A stretch of 64,000 nucleotides of DNA from Phycisphaerales bacterium (GTDB lineage: Bacteria; Planctomycetota; Phycisphaerae; Phycisphaerales; UBA1924), in NCBI GenBank assembly GCA_029260265.1, contig JAJDDO010000024.1:807458-871457 (forward strand). The letters are read 5' to 3'. Position 1 is the stretch's first letter. Every line of letters begins with the position of its first letter. Made by a program: the position numbers and the translations under genes. A model generated the notes under the pieces. That model saw nothing but the letters and a program-made list of their open reading frames with translations, was not told the origin of the DNA and searched no databases. Positions 50,768 to 58,840 of the stretch are shown piece by piece.

Positions 50768-52495
50768 ATGGCATCAACAACCTCACTGCTCATCGGGCTC
50801 AGCGGGCTCAACGCCCACTCAAGAAAACTCGATGTCATCGGCAACAACATCGCCAATGTCAATACCACCGCATTCAAGAGCTCACGGATGCTCTTCTCTT
50901 CGATGTTCACCCAGAACCTCGGGCTCGGCACCTCGCCCAATGATGTGCTCGGCGGTGTAAACCCAAAGCAGGTCGGCAACGGCGTGGCCATCGGAGCGGT
51001 TCAGAGAAACTTCAATAATGGCTCGCTGAGCCCGACCGGTGACCTTCGTGATCTGGCGATCGATGGTTCCGGGTTCTTTATGGTTGAACGAGAGGGGCAG
51101 ACCTTTTACAGCCGTGCAGGCACCTTCCGCCAAGACCCCTCGGATAACTTGACCACCGCAACCGGTGAGCGGCTGCTGGGGTATGCGGTCGATGAAGACT
51201 TCAACCTGCTCACAGGGGACCTCGTCCCGATCAATATCCCGGTCGGCAAGCGGACAATCGCGGAAGCAACCGAGAATGTTGCTGTCGTCGGCAACCTCAA
51301 CAAAGACGGCGACATCCCCACCCAGGGCTCGATCATCGATCTGCTCGGCACCGCGACCGCAGGGTTGAGCGAACTCGGTGGCGGTTTCATTGGCTCGGGC
51401 TCTTTGCTGACCAACATCGAGGACCCCAACTCGCTCGGCACCCCGTTGTTCACCGCAGGACAGACCATCACGATTTCGGGTGTTAAAAAGGGCGAGGCGG
51501 TTCTCCCCGATGCGTCATTGAGCATCACCGCAGGAACCACGGTGCAGGAATACATGGATTTTATGGACGCCGCCCTCGGCATCCAGACAGCAAGCGGAGC
51601 CAACCCGGATGGCAACACGCCGGGTGTGAGCGTTGATCCGCTCACCGGGATAATCCAGATCGTAGGAAACACGGGGACGGTGAGTGATCTGACCCTGGCA
51701 TCGGGGGATATTCAGCTGCTCGATGCAGCGGGCACCTTTGTCTCCTCGCCGTTCGTTGCTGACAAGACCGCGACCGCTGACGGCGAGAGCATCCGAACAA
51801 CCTTTATCGCGTACGACTCGCTCGGCACCGATGTCCGGGTCGATGTCACGATGGTGCTTGATTCGACGCCCGATACCGGGCCGATCTGGCGGTACTTTAT
51901 CGAGTCTGCCGACGACACTGATCTTGATCTCGCGGTTTCGACCGGCACGCTCGAGTTTGATACCGATGGGCAACTCGCGCCAGATAGTTCGTCGATCTCA
52001 GTCACGATCGATCGTCAGAATACCGGCGCGGGCACGCCGCTGACCTTTGATATGCGATTCATCTCGGACTCCGGGCAAACGACTTCGCTCGACACCCGCT
52101 CGAGCCTGATCGGGCTCGCGACCGACGGGCTCCCTCCGGGAACACTGGAGACCTTCGCAGCGGGAGAGGACGGCGTGATCCTCGGGCGATTCTCGAACGG
52201 CGCGATCAGGACGATGGGGCAGGTCGTGCTCGCCAACTTCTCCAACCCCGCCGGGTTGATTGATGCGGGCGGCAACCTGTTTGCAACGGGGCCAAACTCT
52301 GGGCCCGCCGCGATCGCGGGCGCGGGGGAGCTGGGCAACGGGACGATTGTGTCCGGGGCACTTGAGCTCTCGAATGTCGATCTCGGGCAAGAGTTCACTG
52401 AGTTGATCCTGACCTCGACGGGGTATTCAGCCTCTTCGCGTGTTATCCGGACCGCAGACGAGTTAATCCAGCAGCTCTTGGTGCTTGGTCGATAA
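50768..52495 (+). CDS. flgE: Flagellar hook protein FlgE
   Basis: The 575-residue protein has the flg_bb_rod start ('SGLNAHSRKLDVIGNNIANVNTTAFKSSRMLFSSM'), the hook-core 'DLAIDGSGFFMVE' segment, and the C-terminal 'ELSNVDLGQEFTELILTSTGYSASSRVIRTADELIQQLL'. Between them lies a large Ser/Thr/Gly-rich surface domain (about 150-420), and 'SLGTDVRVDVTMVLD' matches the FlgE D2 domain. FlgE polymerises into the hook. AAGGA lies 9 bases before the ATG. Confidence 0.94.
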   Translation: MASTTSLLIGLSGLNAHSRKLDVIGNNIANVNTTAFKSSRMLFSSMFTQNLGLGTSPNDVLGGVNPKQVGNGVAIGAVQRNFNNGSLSPTGDLRDLAIDGSGFFMVEREGQTFYSRAGTFRQDPSDNLTTATGERLLGYAVDEDFNLLTGDLVPINIPVGKRTIAEATENVAVVGNLNKDGDIPTQGSIIDLLGTATAGLSELGGGFIGSGSLLTNIEDPNSLGTPLFTAGQTITISGVKKGEAVLPDASLSITAGTTVQEYMDFMDAALGIQTASGANPDGNTPGVSVDPLTGIIQIVGNTGTVSDLTLASGDIQLLDAAGTFVSSPFVADKTATADGESIRTTFIAYDSLGTDVRVDVTMVLDSTPDTGPIWRYFIESADDTDLDLAVSTGTLEFDTDGQLAPDSSSISVTIDRQNTGAGTPLTFDMRFISDSGQTTSLDTRSSLIGLATDGLPPGTLETFAAGEDGVILGRFSNGAIRTMGQVVLANFSNPAGLIDAGGNLFATGPNSGPAAIAGAGELGNGTIVSGALELSNVDLGQEFTELILTSTGYSASSRVIRTADELIQQLLVLGR

Positions 52496-52525
52496 GGCGG
52501 AACGGATGATTGAGAAGGATGATCC

Positions 52526-52723
52526 ATGATTGCGCTGACCAGACTCAACGGGCAGAAGTTCGTGCTCAACGCCGAGCTTATCCGGACCATCGAAGAGAGC
52601 CCGGACACCATCATCACCCTTGTTTCGGGGGAGCACTTGGTGGTGCTCGAGACGAGCAAGGAACTGGTGCGTCGGGTGATCGAATACGAACGCCACCTGC
52701 GCAGACTGAGTCCGCCTGCCTAA
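52526..52723 (+). CDS. flbD: FlbD/SwrD-family small flagellar protein
   Basis: The 65-residue protein matches the small FlbD family ('IALTRLNGQKFVLNAELIRTIEESPDTIITLVSGEHLVVLETSKELVRRVIEY'), a beta-hairpin protein encoded between flgE and motA/fliL in spirochaetes and Firmicutes. In Bacillus SwrD supports motor power. AAGGA precedes the ATG. It is different from the Caulobacter regulator also called FlbD. Confidence 0.9.
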   Translation: MIALTRLNGQKFVLNAELIRTIEESPDTIITLVSGEHLVVLETSKELVRRVIEYERHLRRLSPPA

Positions 52724-52864
52724 TTCCTCAGCGTCCGAATATCTTCCGGTGTTTTCTAGATTCCCTCGAATCCGGCGTTGGCGGTAAAGAATCCCCGTTT
52801 CCACGACGATGTGTGGGTATGCGTTGGAGCTCGGATGCTTTCACCGACGCATGGAGGATTCGCG

Positions 52865-53644
52865 GTGGATATAGGTACACTCATCGGACTTGGGGTTGCG
52901 CTCGCATCGGTTGCACTCGCGATTATTCTCGGGGGCGACCCGCTCGCGCTGATCAATATCCCCTCGGTCGTCGTCGTTGCAGGCGGCTCGGCGGGTGCTG
53001 TCATCGCGGCATTTCCGCTCGCTCGAATCCTCAAGGTCCACACGGTTGTTCTCAAATCCATCTTCAACGATACATCGGATGTCGAAGAGGTCATCCGTGA
53101 TCTCGTCAAGTTCGCCGAGATCGCTCGGCGCGAGGGCATCTTGAGCCTCGAGAATCATGTCGGAGATATGAAAGAAGAGTTTGTCGTTCGGGGGATTAAG
53201 ATGGCCGTCGACGGCACCGATCCAGAGCTGATCCGTGTCATCATGGAAACAGAGCTCGAGGGGCTTATGGATCGGCACATGAGCGGGAAAATGATCCTCG
53301 ATCAGTTCGGCAAGTACGCCCCCGCGTTCGGGATGATCGGCACCCTCATGGGATTGATCTTTATGCTCGGATCCATGGACGACCCGTCATCGATCGGCCC
53401 GAGTATGGCTGTGGCGTTGATTACGACGCTCTATGGTGCGGTGATTGCCAATGTCTTTGCCGGTCCGATCGCCGACAAGCTCTACATGAATGACCAGGAA
53501 GAAGTCCTGTTGAAAACCGTGATTATCGCGGGCGTGATGTCGATCCAATCGGGGGACAACCCGCGTGTGGTCGAGAGCAAGCTTTTGACCTATCTCCCTC
53601 CAGCCCAGCGGGCCGGGTTCGGCGATGAAGCAGAGGCTGCATAA
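52865..53644 (+). CDS. motA: Flagellar motor stator protein MotA
   Basis: The 259-residue protein has four membrane helices (about 3-20, 33-50, 150-175, 183-205), the cytoplasmic loop 'EVIRDLVKFAEIARREGILSLE' with the conserved Arg/Glu that contact FliG, and 'KYAPAFGMIGTLMGLIFML' with the TM3 Pro and Gly. It forms the ion channel with MotB. The start is the GTG at 52865 (GGAGG 7 bases upstream); a longer frame from 52778 adds 29 unsupported residues. Proton versus sodium use cannot be decided here. Confidence 0.93.
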   Translation: MDIGTLIGLGVALASVALAIILGGDPLALINIPSVVVVAGGSAGAVIAAFPLARILKVHTVVLKSIFNDTSDVEEVIRDLVKFAEIARREGILSLENHVGDMKEEFVVRGIKMAVDGTDPELIRVIMETELEGLMDRHMSGKMILDQFGKYAPAFGMIGTLMGLIFMLGSMDDPSSIGPSMAVALITTLYGAVIANVFAGPIADKLYMNDQEEVLLKTVIIAGVMSIQSGDNPRVVESKLLTYLPPAQRAGFGDEAEAA

Positions 53645-53671
53645 GCAACACGCACGGTTGGGAGGTGACCA

Positions 53672-54418
53672 ATGGCGAAGAAAAAAGAAGCCCCAAAGGC
53701 AGAGGTTCCTGAATGGGTGTTGACCTTCGGCGATCTCATGTCCTTGCTGCTCTGCTTCTTCATCCTCCTTGCGGCGTTCTCCGAGATCAAAAAACCACGC
53801 GAGTACCAGCGTGTGATCGACTCGGTGAACAACGCCATGGGCGCTGATGGCGGGCTTGGGCTCGCCAAGATCCTTGAATCCATTTCCAACTCCGAGGTCA
53901 GCCAACATTCCGAGCGGGCAAAGCGCGATGATGATAAACGATCCACCAACGAGAATGTTGATCCAAATGTCCCCGGGCGTGAAGAGAAGGTCGCGGTGGT
54001 CCAAGAGGGCGCTCGCCACGCCATAGGCACCTCGGTTATCTTTGAAGCAGGGAGCTATGAGCTCACCAAGCGAAACAAAGACATGATCCAATCACAGGTT
54101 GCACCCAAGATCCGCGGACAGAAATACATCTGCCCGGTGGTGGGGCACGCGTGGGGCGTTGAAGAAAAACGATCAGGCTTTGGGTTTGACGAACTGGCGT
54201 ATAAAAGGGCACAGGTTGTCAAGGACTTCTTGGTCCGAGAATGCGCGATCGACCCCGCGATTCTGCGGGTTGAGTCGGCGGGGAACACGGAACCAATGAC
54301 CCTTGACGCCGGTTCCGGGCAAGGCTCGGTGACGAATCGCCGAGTACAGGTCTATCAGACTGGACGAACAGTAGACCAGACTCATCCAGATCCAGACTTC
54401 ACCGGCGTCGGTGGGTAA
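53672..54418 (+). CDS. motB: Flagellar motor stator protein MotB
   Basis: The 248-residue protein has an N-terminal membrane helix with the ion-binding Asp D21 ('PEWVLTFGDLMSLLLCFFILL'), a plug-like segment with 'REYQRVIDSVNNAMG', and a C-terminal OmpA-like peptidoglycan-binding domain at about 130-240 ('VVGHAWGVEEKRSGFGFDELAYKRAQVV', 'SVTNRRVQVYQ'). GGGAGGTGA precedes the ATG closely. In the OmpA core, the usual G-H-T/A-D is 'GHAWG', a small deviation. Confidence 0.94.
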   Translation: MAKKKEAPKAEVPEWVLTFGDLMSLLLCFFILLAAFSEIKKPREYQRVIDSVNNAMGADGGLGLAKILESISNSEVSQHSERAKRDDDKRSTNENVDPNVPGREEKVAVVQEGARHAIGTSVIFEAGSYELTKRNKDMIQSQVAPKIRGQKYICPVVGHAWGVEEKRSGFGFDELAYKRAQVVKDFLVRECAIDPAILRVESAGNTEPMTLDAGSGQGSVTNRRVQVYQTGRTVDQTHPDPDFTGVGG

Positions 54419-54448
54419 CACCGACTCCTGAGCATGCGAGAGGCCGCC

Positions 54449-54985
54449 ATGGCAGACGAAGAAAAACAAGCAGAAGTAACCGAGGAGTCATCGGAGAGTT
54501 CCGGCGGCGGCGGGCTGAAAATGATCCTGATCATCGCGGTTATCATGATCGTCGAGGGCGCTGGTCTCTATGTGATCCTCTCCAAGATGGGCGGACCAAA
54601 GGCCATCGAAGCCAGCGAGCTCGCAGGGCTCGAAGACTCCGGCGAAGAAGCCCCGGTTGAGGTGGAACTGCTCAAAGAGCGGTTCCAGAACATGCAGACA
54701 GGGCGGGTATGGGAATGGCGAGTCGAGATCTTCCTGCGCGTACGCACGAAAAACCTAGCCGAGATCACTCGGCTGCAAGAACGCGATGCCGCGACACTGA
54801 AGGAAGGTGTGGCGTTGATCTTCCGCCGTGCGCATGATCGCCATCTCCGCGAGCCTGATCTCGCGACCATCACCCGTCAGGTCACGACTTACCTCAACGA
54901 GCAGTTCGGGGTCGATCCCGACGGCATCCCATTCATCGATCGGGTCATCATTCCAGAATGCAAGGGATTCCCCGCCGACGGTTGA
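54449..54985 (+). CDS. fliL: Flagellar basal body-associated protein FliL
   Basis: The 178-residue protein has an acidic cytoplasmic N-terminus, a membrane helix at about 24-43 ('LKMILIIAVIMIVEGAGLYVIL') and a periplasmic domain of stomatin-like type ('VWEWRVEIFLRVRTKNLAEITRLQERDAATLKEGVALIFR', 'VTTYLNEQFG', 'VIIPECKGFPADG'). FliL surrounds and supports stators. The ATG at 54449 (GAGAGG upstream) is preferred over one 15 bases earlier. In many genomes fliM follows; here a 162-base gap leads to fliN. Confidence 0.9.
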   Translation: MADEEKQAEVTEESSESSGGGGLKMILIIAVIMIVEGAGLYVILSKMGGPKAIEASELAGLEDSGEEAPVEVELLKERFQNMQTGRVWEWRVEIFLRVRTKNLAEITRLQERDAATLKEGVALIFRRAHDRHLREPDLATITRQVTTYLNEQFGVDPDGIPFIDRVIIPECKGFPADG

Positions 54986-55000
54986 GCGATCGTGTACACA

Positions 55001-55051
55001 CTTTGTGCGCAAACACTGCGCAGAAGAACAAAGTCTGCGCTTTGTGCGCAA
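55001..55051 (+). repeat. Direct repeat pair CTTTGTGCGCAA between fliL and fliN
   Basis: The 12-mer CTTTGTGCGCAA occurs at 55001-55012 and 55040-55051, 39 bases apart, with a pair of CTGCGC (55016-55021, 55035-55040) between them. Each copy holds the palindrome TGCGCA. Related TTGTGC/GCACAA elements occur before the FlgN-like operon, and a TGTGCGCACA lies before the kinase gene at 17369. They may be binding sites for one regulator. Confidence 0.5.
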
Positions 55052-55076
55052 GAACTGGACAATCTGAAGGTGCAAG

Positions 55077-55084
55077 GCCGATAA
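55077..55084 (+). promoter_or_regulatory. Sigma-28-type -10 box (GCCGATAA) before fliN
   Basis: An exact GCCGATAA lies 63 bases before the fliN start, inside AAGGCCGATAAC, the same 12-mer context as before the FlgN-like operon (37432-37443). No convincing -35 box is seen at the normal distance. The CTTTGTGCGCAA repeats end 25 bases upstream. Confidence 0.45.
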
Positions 55085-55147
55085 CTGGATCAGCACGGCC
55101 CGCTGTGGGTCTGGCTGCGCCGGATCTGCACCCCACGGATACTCCAG

Positions 55148-55681
55148 ATGCCCGACGAAACCGAAGACACAAACGAAGCCACTCCCGAGCCCGAACAGCC
55201 CGAAGCTGTTGATCCGCAAGCAGATGCCGCCGATGCCGACGGCGACCAGCTCTCGCCGGATGACGAGCAGGCACCGGTCGCGAGCGATGACGAGGCGGCC
55301 GCACTTGCTGCGGCGATGTCTGCGATCGGACAGGTGCAGGGCATCGCCGACTCCGTCGAAGACCCCGGAGGGCAGTCGTCTGACGGCGAACCGTTCCAAG
55401 AACCGGTCTTCGAGCATGGCGGGGCAGGGACTGGCAACGAGGGGCTCGATCTGCTCTCCGATGTCAACCTGAGTGTTCGCATTGAGCTCGGACGAACCAA
55501 GATGTTTGTTGAGGATGTGCTGAAGCTCAACGATGGTGCGGTCGTTGAGCTCGACAAGCTTGCCGGCGATCCGGTTGATGTCTTTGTCAACAATCGGCAT
55601 GTCGCCAAGGGCGAGGTGCTGGTGCTCAACGAAAACTTCTGTGTGCGAATCAATGAGATCGTGACATTGAAGGAAGACTGA
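55148..55681 (+). CDS. fliN: Flagellar motor switch protein FliN with acidic N-terminal extension
   Basis: The 177-residue protein carries the FliN SpoA domain in its last 80 residues ('[68 protein letters not shown]' region, shown in parts), ending '[10 protein letters not shown]'. It forms the C-ring base with FliM and recruits the FliH-FliI export complex. About 90 acidic, Ala-rich residues precede the domain, a longer extension than in enteric FliN (about 137 residues total). Confidence 0.94.
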   Translation: MPDETEDTNEATPEPEQPEAVDPQADAADADGDQLSPDDEQAPVASDDEAAALAAAMSAIGQVQGIADSVEDPGGQSSDGEPFQEPVFEHGGAGTGNEGLDLLSDVNLSVRIELGRTKMFVEDVLKLNDGAVVELDKLAGDPVDVFVNNRHVAKGEVLVLNENFCVRINEIVTLKED

Positions 55682-55705
55682 TTTTTAGATTGACCCACGC
55701 GAACC

Positions 55706-55724
55706 GGGACGGAGGATCCGTCCC
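55706..55724 (+). other. Perfect hairpin upstream of fliO
   Basis: GGGACGG and CCGTCCC form a 7-bp stem around an AGGAT loop in the 63-base fliN-fliO gap, 21 bases before the fliO start. There is no T run, so it is not a terminator. It may protect mRNA or modulate fliO translation. Confidence 0.35.
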
Positions 55725-55744
55725 CAGCAAGCCAGGATGGCGAC

Positions 55745-56722
55745 ATGCAGACACGATCAAAAATTGTCCTCTTCGCCCTTTCATGCTCAGGCTTTGCAGC
55801 AGTTGCTCAGGTTGGCCCTATGCCATACGAAGAGCCCTCGCGAGTCTTGGCCCCTCAGCAGCAGTCGGCATCCGCGTATGCCGACCCCGTTTCGCTCGAC
55901 GATGCGTTGATCGCTCGGTCGAGTTCGGCCTCGCTGCCGCTCGGCGCTCGCGCCCAATCGAACCCTACAGCAGACTCTGCCATTGCGGAGCCTGCTCCAT
56001 TTGTTACGCCGCCCGCTGATCAAGGGCTCGGGAGCAAGAAACCCAGCGGCGACCTGTTTGAGCGTGGGAGCATCGTCCAGACGATCTTGGCGCTCGGTGG
56101 CGTGCTTCTGTTGATCTTTGGTCTTGGGCAGCTCTATAAGCGGCTCGCCAAGAGCCAGGGCGGGCTTGCAGGCGCGATCGGCGCGGGAGGCAGTGCCCCG
56201 AGCGGGCTGGTCGAGGTGCTCGGGCGATATCCGATCTCGTCATCAATGACATTGGTTGTGATGCGGTTCGATCGGCGCATCCTCCTGCTCTCTCACGCCG
56301 GGCGTGGTCGAGGCAAGCGTGCATCGCTCGGATCGATGACGCCGCTGTGCGAGTTGGATCGTCCTGAGGATGTCGCCTCGGTGCTGCTTAAGGTCCGCAA
56401 CGAAGAGGGTGATTCGATCGCCCAGTCTTTCGCCCGCACGCTCCGTGAAGCAGACGATGTGCATGATCAATACCTCGATGAACCGGCTTATGAATCAACT
56501 TATGAGCGAGGGGATGAATACGAGCAGCCACAGGTCCGGATTCCCCGTTCGCGCCGTTCAGCCCAGGTCATCCAGAACGATTCGGGTGACATCGCCGAGT
56601 TCGGCGTGCAGACCGAATCCGAAGCCGCTGCGGGTGTCCTCCGGCGCCGGCTTGCATCCATGCGGCGCAACGACTCGCCGCTGAATCAGCCCGGGGCATT
56701 CGATTCCGGGACCGTCCGGTGA
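55745..56722 (+). CDS. fliO: FliO-like flagellar export protein with long C-terminal extension
   Basis: The 325-residue protein has a signal peptide (1-22), a periplasmic Ala/Ser/Pro-rich segment, one membrane helix at about 108-132 ('SIVQTILALGGVLLLIFGLGQLYKRL'), and the FliO core 'LVEVLGRYPISSSMTLVVMRFDRRILLLSHAG'. A C-terminal 150-residue acidic and Arg-rich tail extends beyond usual FliO (about 120-220 residues). FliO helps assemble the FliP pore. The stop overlaps fliP (GTGA). Confidence 0.82.
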   Translation: MQTRSKIVLFALSCSGFAAVAQVGPMPYEEPSRVLAPQQQSASAYADPVSLDDALIARSSSASLPLGARAQSNPTADSAIAEPAPFVTPPADQGLGSKKPSGDLFERGSIVQTILALGGVLLLIFGLGQLYKRLAKSQGGLAGAIGAGGSAPSGLVEVLGRYPISSSMTLVVMRFDRRILLLSHAGRGRGKRASLGSMTPLCELDRPEDVASVLLKVRNEEGDSIAQSFARTLREADDVHDQYLDEPAYESTYERGDEYEQPQVRIPRSRRSAQVIQNDSGDIAEFGVQTESEAAAGVLRRRLASMRRNDSPLNQPGAFDSGTVR

Positions 56723-57789
56723 ATCGTCTTCTTCGTGCTATTCTGATCGGATTATTGCTGTGCTCCACAGCGGCAGCGGCCAATGCGCAGTCATTCGGTC
56801 CGTCGCGTCCGGATGATGCACCATCCGCCGAATCATCATCCTCGCCAGCATTCGATCAACTGCTCAATCCGTCATCATCCTCGGAGTTCAACCCATTGTC
56901 GGTGCTGCAGGACGCGGGGTCGATGGTCAACGGAGCTCACAACCTCGGCTCCTCGTTCTCAGGATCAAGGCCTCAGGCAGGGGGCGGGCAAGAGCAGGGC
57001 GGACTCTCTGTTGCATTGAACATCATGCTGCTGCTGACGGTGATCGCTCTGGTCCCGTCGATTATGCTGATGACGACGAGCTTTATCCGCATCATGGTGG
57101 TGCTCGCGTTGCTTCGTCAAGCAATGGGCACCCAGTCGCTCCCGCCCGCGCAGGTGGTGACCGGGCTCGCGTTGTTTATGACCGCGTTGGTGATGAAGCC
57201 GACGATCGATCGGATCTGGACTGATGCGGTGGTCCCATACCAGAACGGCGAGATCCGCAACATTGATGTGCTCTGGGAGCGTGCAAGCGAGCCGATGCGC
57301 GACTATATGTTCGATCAGATCGAAGCGACCGACAACTGGTCAAGCTTGTACATGATCCTGAACTACCAGGGTATTGACACATCTGAGCCGGAGCGTCTAA
57401 CCCGTGGTGATATCTCGATCACCTCGCTCGTGCCCGCGTACATGCTCAGCGAACTCAAAGTGGCGTTTGTCATGGGTTTCAGGGTGTACCTGCCGTTCCT
57501 CGTGATCGATATGGTTATCGCGAGCTTGTTGATTTCGATGAGCATGATGATGCTCCCGCCTGTGCTGATCTCGCTGCCATTCAAGCTGATGTTGTTTGTG
57601 CTGGTGGACGGGTGGACCCTGATTATTGGGAGCCTGCTCGAAAGCTTTGTTCAAGAAGGCGACAGCGCTCGATTGAGTACGAGCGCGGTGGCCATGCTGC
57701 CGCTGCTGGTGATTCAGGTCGTTCGCGGTCAGAGCCGGGCGCCGCTGGTGTTGTCGCCTGTACAAGAAGGGGAAACCGATGGAACTTGA
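56719..57789 (+). CDS. fliP: Flagellar export gate protein FliP
   Basis: The 356-residue protein has a signal peptide (1-25) followed by a 70-residue Ser/Pro-rich periplasmic extension, then the FliP core: 'ALVPSIMLMTTSFIRIMVVLALLRQAMGTQSLPPAQVV', a periplasmic loop with 'ERASEPMRDYMFDQ', and 'LVPAYMLSELKVAFVMGFRVYLPFLVIDMVIASLLISM MML' (shown in parts). FliP forms the export pore with FliQ and FliR. The start is a GTG overlapping the fliO stop (GTGA). Confidence 0.95.
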   Translation: MNRLLRAILIGLLLCSTAAAANAQSFGPSRPDDAPSAESSSSPAFDQLLNPSSSSEFNPLSVLQDAGSMVNGAHNLGSSFSGSRPQAGGGQEQGGLSVALNIMLLLTVIALVPSIMLMTTSFIRIMVVLALLRQAMGTQSLPPAQVVTGLALFMTALVMKPTIDRIWTDAVVPYQNGEIRNIDVLWERASEPMRDYMFDQIEATDNWSSLYMILNYQGIDTSEPERLTRGDISITSLVPAYMLSELKVAFVMGFRVYLPFLVIDMVIASLLISMSMMMLPPVLISLPFKLMLFVLVDGWTLIIGSLLESFVQEGDSARLSTSAVAMLPLLVIQVVRGQSRAPLVLSPVQEGETDGT

Positions 57790-58036
57790 AGAGTCTTCGC
57801 TCGCGCTCATCCGTGATACGCTTCTGGTGGTGCTGCGGGTTGCGGTGCCGTTGCTCGGCGTGGGCATGGTGATCGGTCTGCTGATCAGCCTTGTTCAATC
57901 GGTGACCTCTATCCAAGATCAGACCCTGACCTTTGTGCCCAAGATTCTTGGCGTCATTATCTTGGCCATTCTGTTGCTCCCGTGGGCGGTCGATACGCTG
58001 ATGGCATTCACATCGGAGATGTTTCAACTCTTCTAA
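57779..58036 (+). CDS. fliQ: Flagellar export gate protein FliQ
   Basis: The 85-residue protein has two membrane helices (about 15-40 and 52-76) and the family signature 'VGLLISLVQSVTSIQDQTLTFVPKI' (here 'GLLISLVQSVTSIQDQTLTF'). It completes the FliPQR pore. Its start overlaps fliP by 11 bases, a sign of translational coupling. Confidence 0.97.
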   Translation: MELEESSLALIRDTLLVVLRVAVPLLGVGMVIGLLISLVQSVTSIQDQTLTFVPKILGVIILAILLLPWAVDTLMAFTSEMFQLF

Positions 58037-58039
58037 GTT

Positions 58040-58840
58040 ATGAACGGGCTCGAATCCATCCTGGTTCAGACGGTGCCGTTCATGCTTGTGGTGACGAGGC
58101 TGACGGGCCTGTTTGTGTTCACCCCGCTGCTGCGCAGCGGCAGCGTGCCGATGGTGTTCAAGGCGTTGCTCGCATTGATGTTCTCATTGGCGATTTTTCC
58201 GTTTCTGCCGCCGGCGGCTCCCGGGATGGCGGTGGACCTGGTTCAACTCGTGCCTCTGATGTTTGCCGAACTCCTGATCGGGATGGCGATCGGGTTGATC
58301 GCGGGGTTGCCGCTGATTGCGTTGGAGATGGGCGGGTATGTGATGGGTTATCAGATGGGTTTGTCCCTTGCGGAATCATTCAACCCCGAACTCGATACCA
58401 ACGGCTCGGTTGTGGGGCAGCTGCTGTTCTACCTCGGCATCTTCATCTTCATTTCTGTCGGCGGACTCGAAACACTCTTTGTTGCACTGGCAGATTCTTA
58501 CCATACGGTCCCGATCGGTATGTTCACCGCAGGCGATGTCCCGATGGACATGATCATCGGGGTGCTCTCATCGGGCTTCGAAGTTGCGCTTCAGGTCGCC
58601 AGCCCAATCGTTGGCGTGGTATCGCTGTTGTATGTCTCGATGGGGTTCATCATGAAAACGATGCCCCAGATTAACATCATGAGCATCGGGTTCGCGGGCC
58701 AGATCCTTGCGGGGCTGATCACGCTGACAATCCTGCTCGGGACGATTTCTGTGGTCGCGACCGACGAGATCACCTCGACGCTGGACCTGCTTATCGACTG
58801 GATCCACGCCCTGGGAGGATCGGGGGTCGCCGATGGATGA
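58040..58840 (+). CDS. fliR: Flagellar export gate protein FliR
   Basis: The 266-residue protein has six hydrophobic segments and FliR features: 'VTRLTGLFVFTPLLRSGSVP', 'ELLIGMAIGLIAGLPLIALEMGGYVMGYQMG', and 'FEVALQVASPIVGVVSLLYVSMGFIMKTMPQINIMSIGF' (in parts). It caps the FliPQR pore and contacts FlhB. It is 3 bases after fliQ and overlaps flhB by 8 bases. Confidence 0.95.
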   Translation: MNGLESILVQTVPFMLVVTRLTGLFVFTPLLRSGSVPMVFKALLALMFSLAIFPFLPPAAPGMAVDLVQLVPLMFAELLIGMAIGLIAGLPLIALEMGGYVMGYQMGLSLAESFNPELDTNGSVVGQLLFYLGIFIFISVGGLETLFVALADSYHTVPIGMFTAGDVPMDMIIGVLSSGFEVALQVASPIVGVVSLLYVSMGFIMKTMPQINIMSIGFAGQILAGLITLTILLGTISVVATDEITSTLDLLIDWIHALGGSGVADG

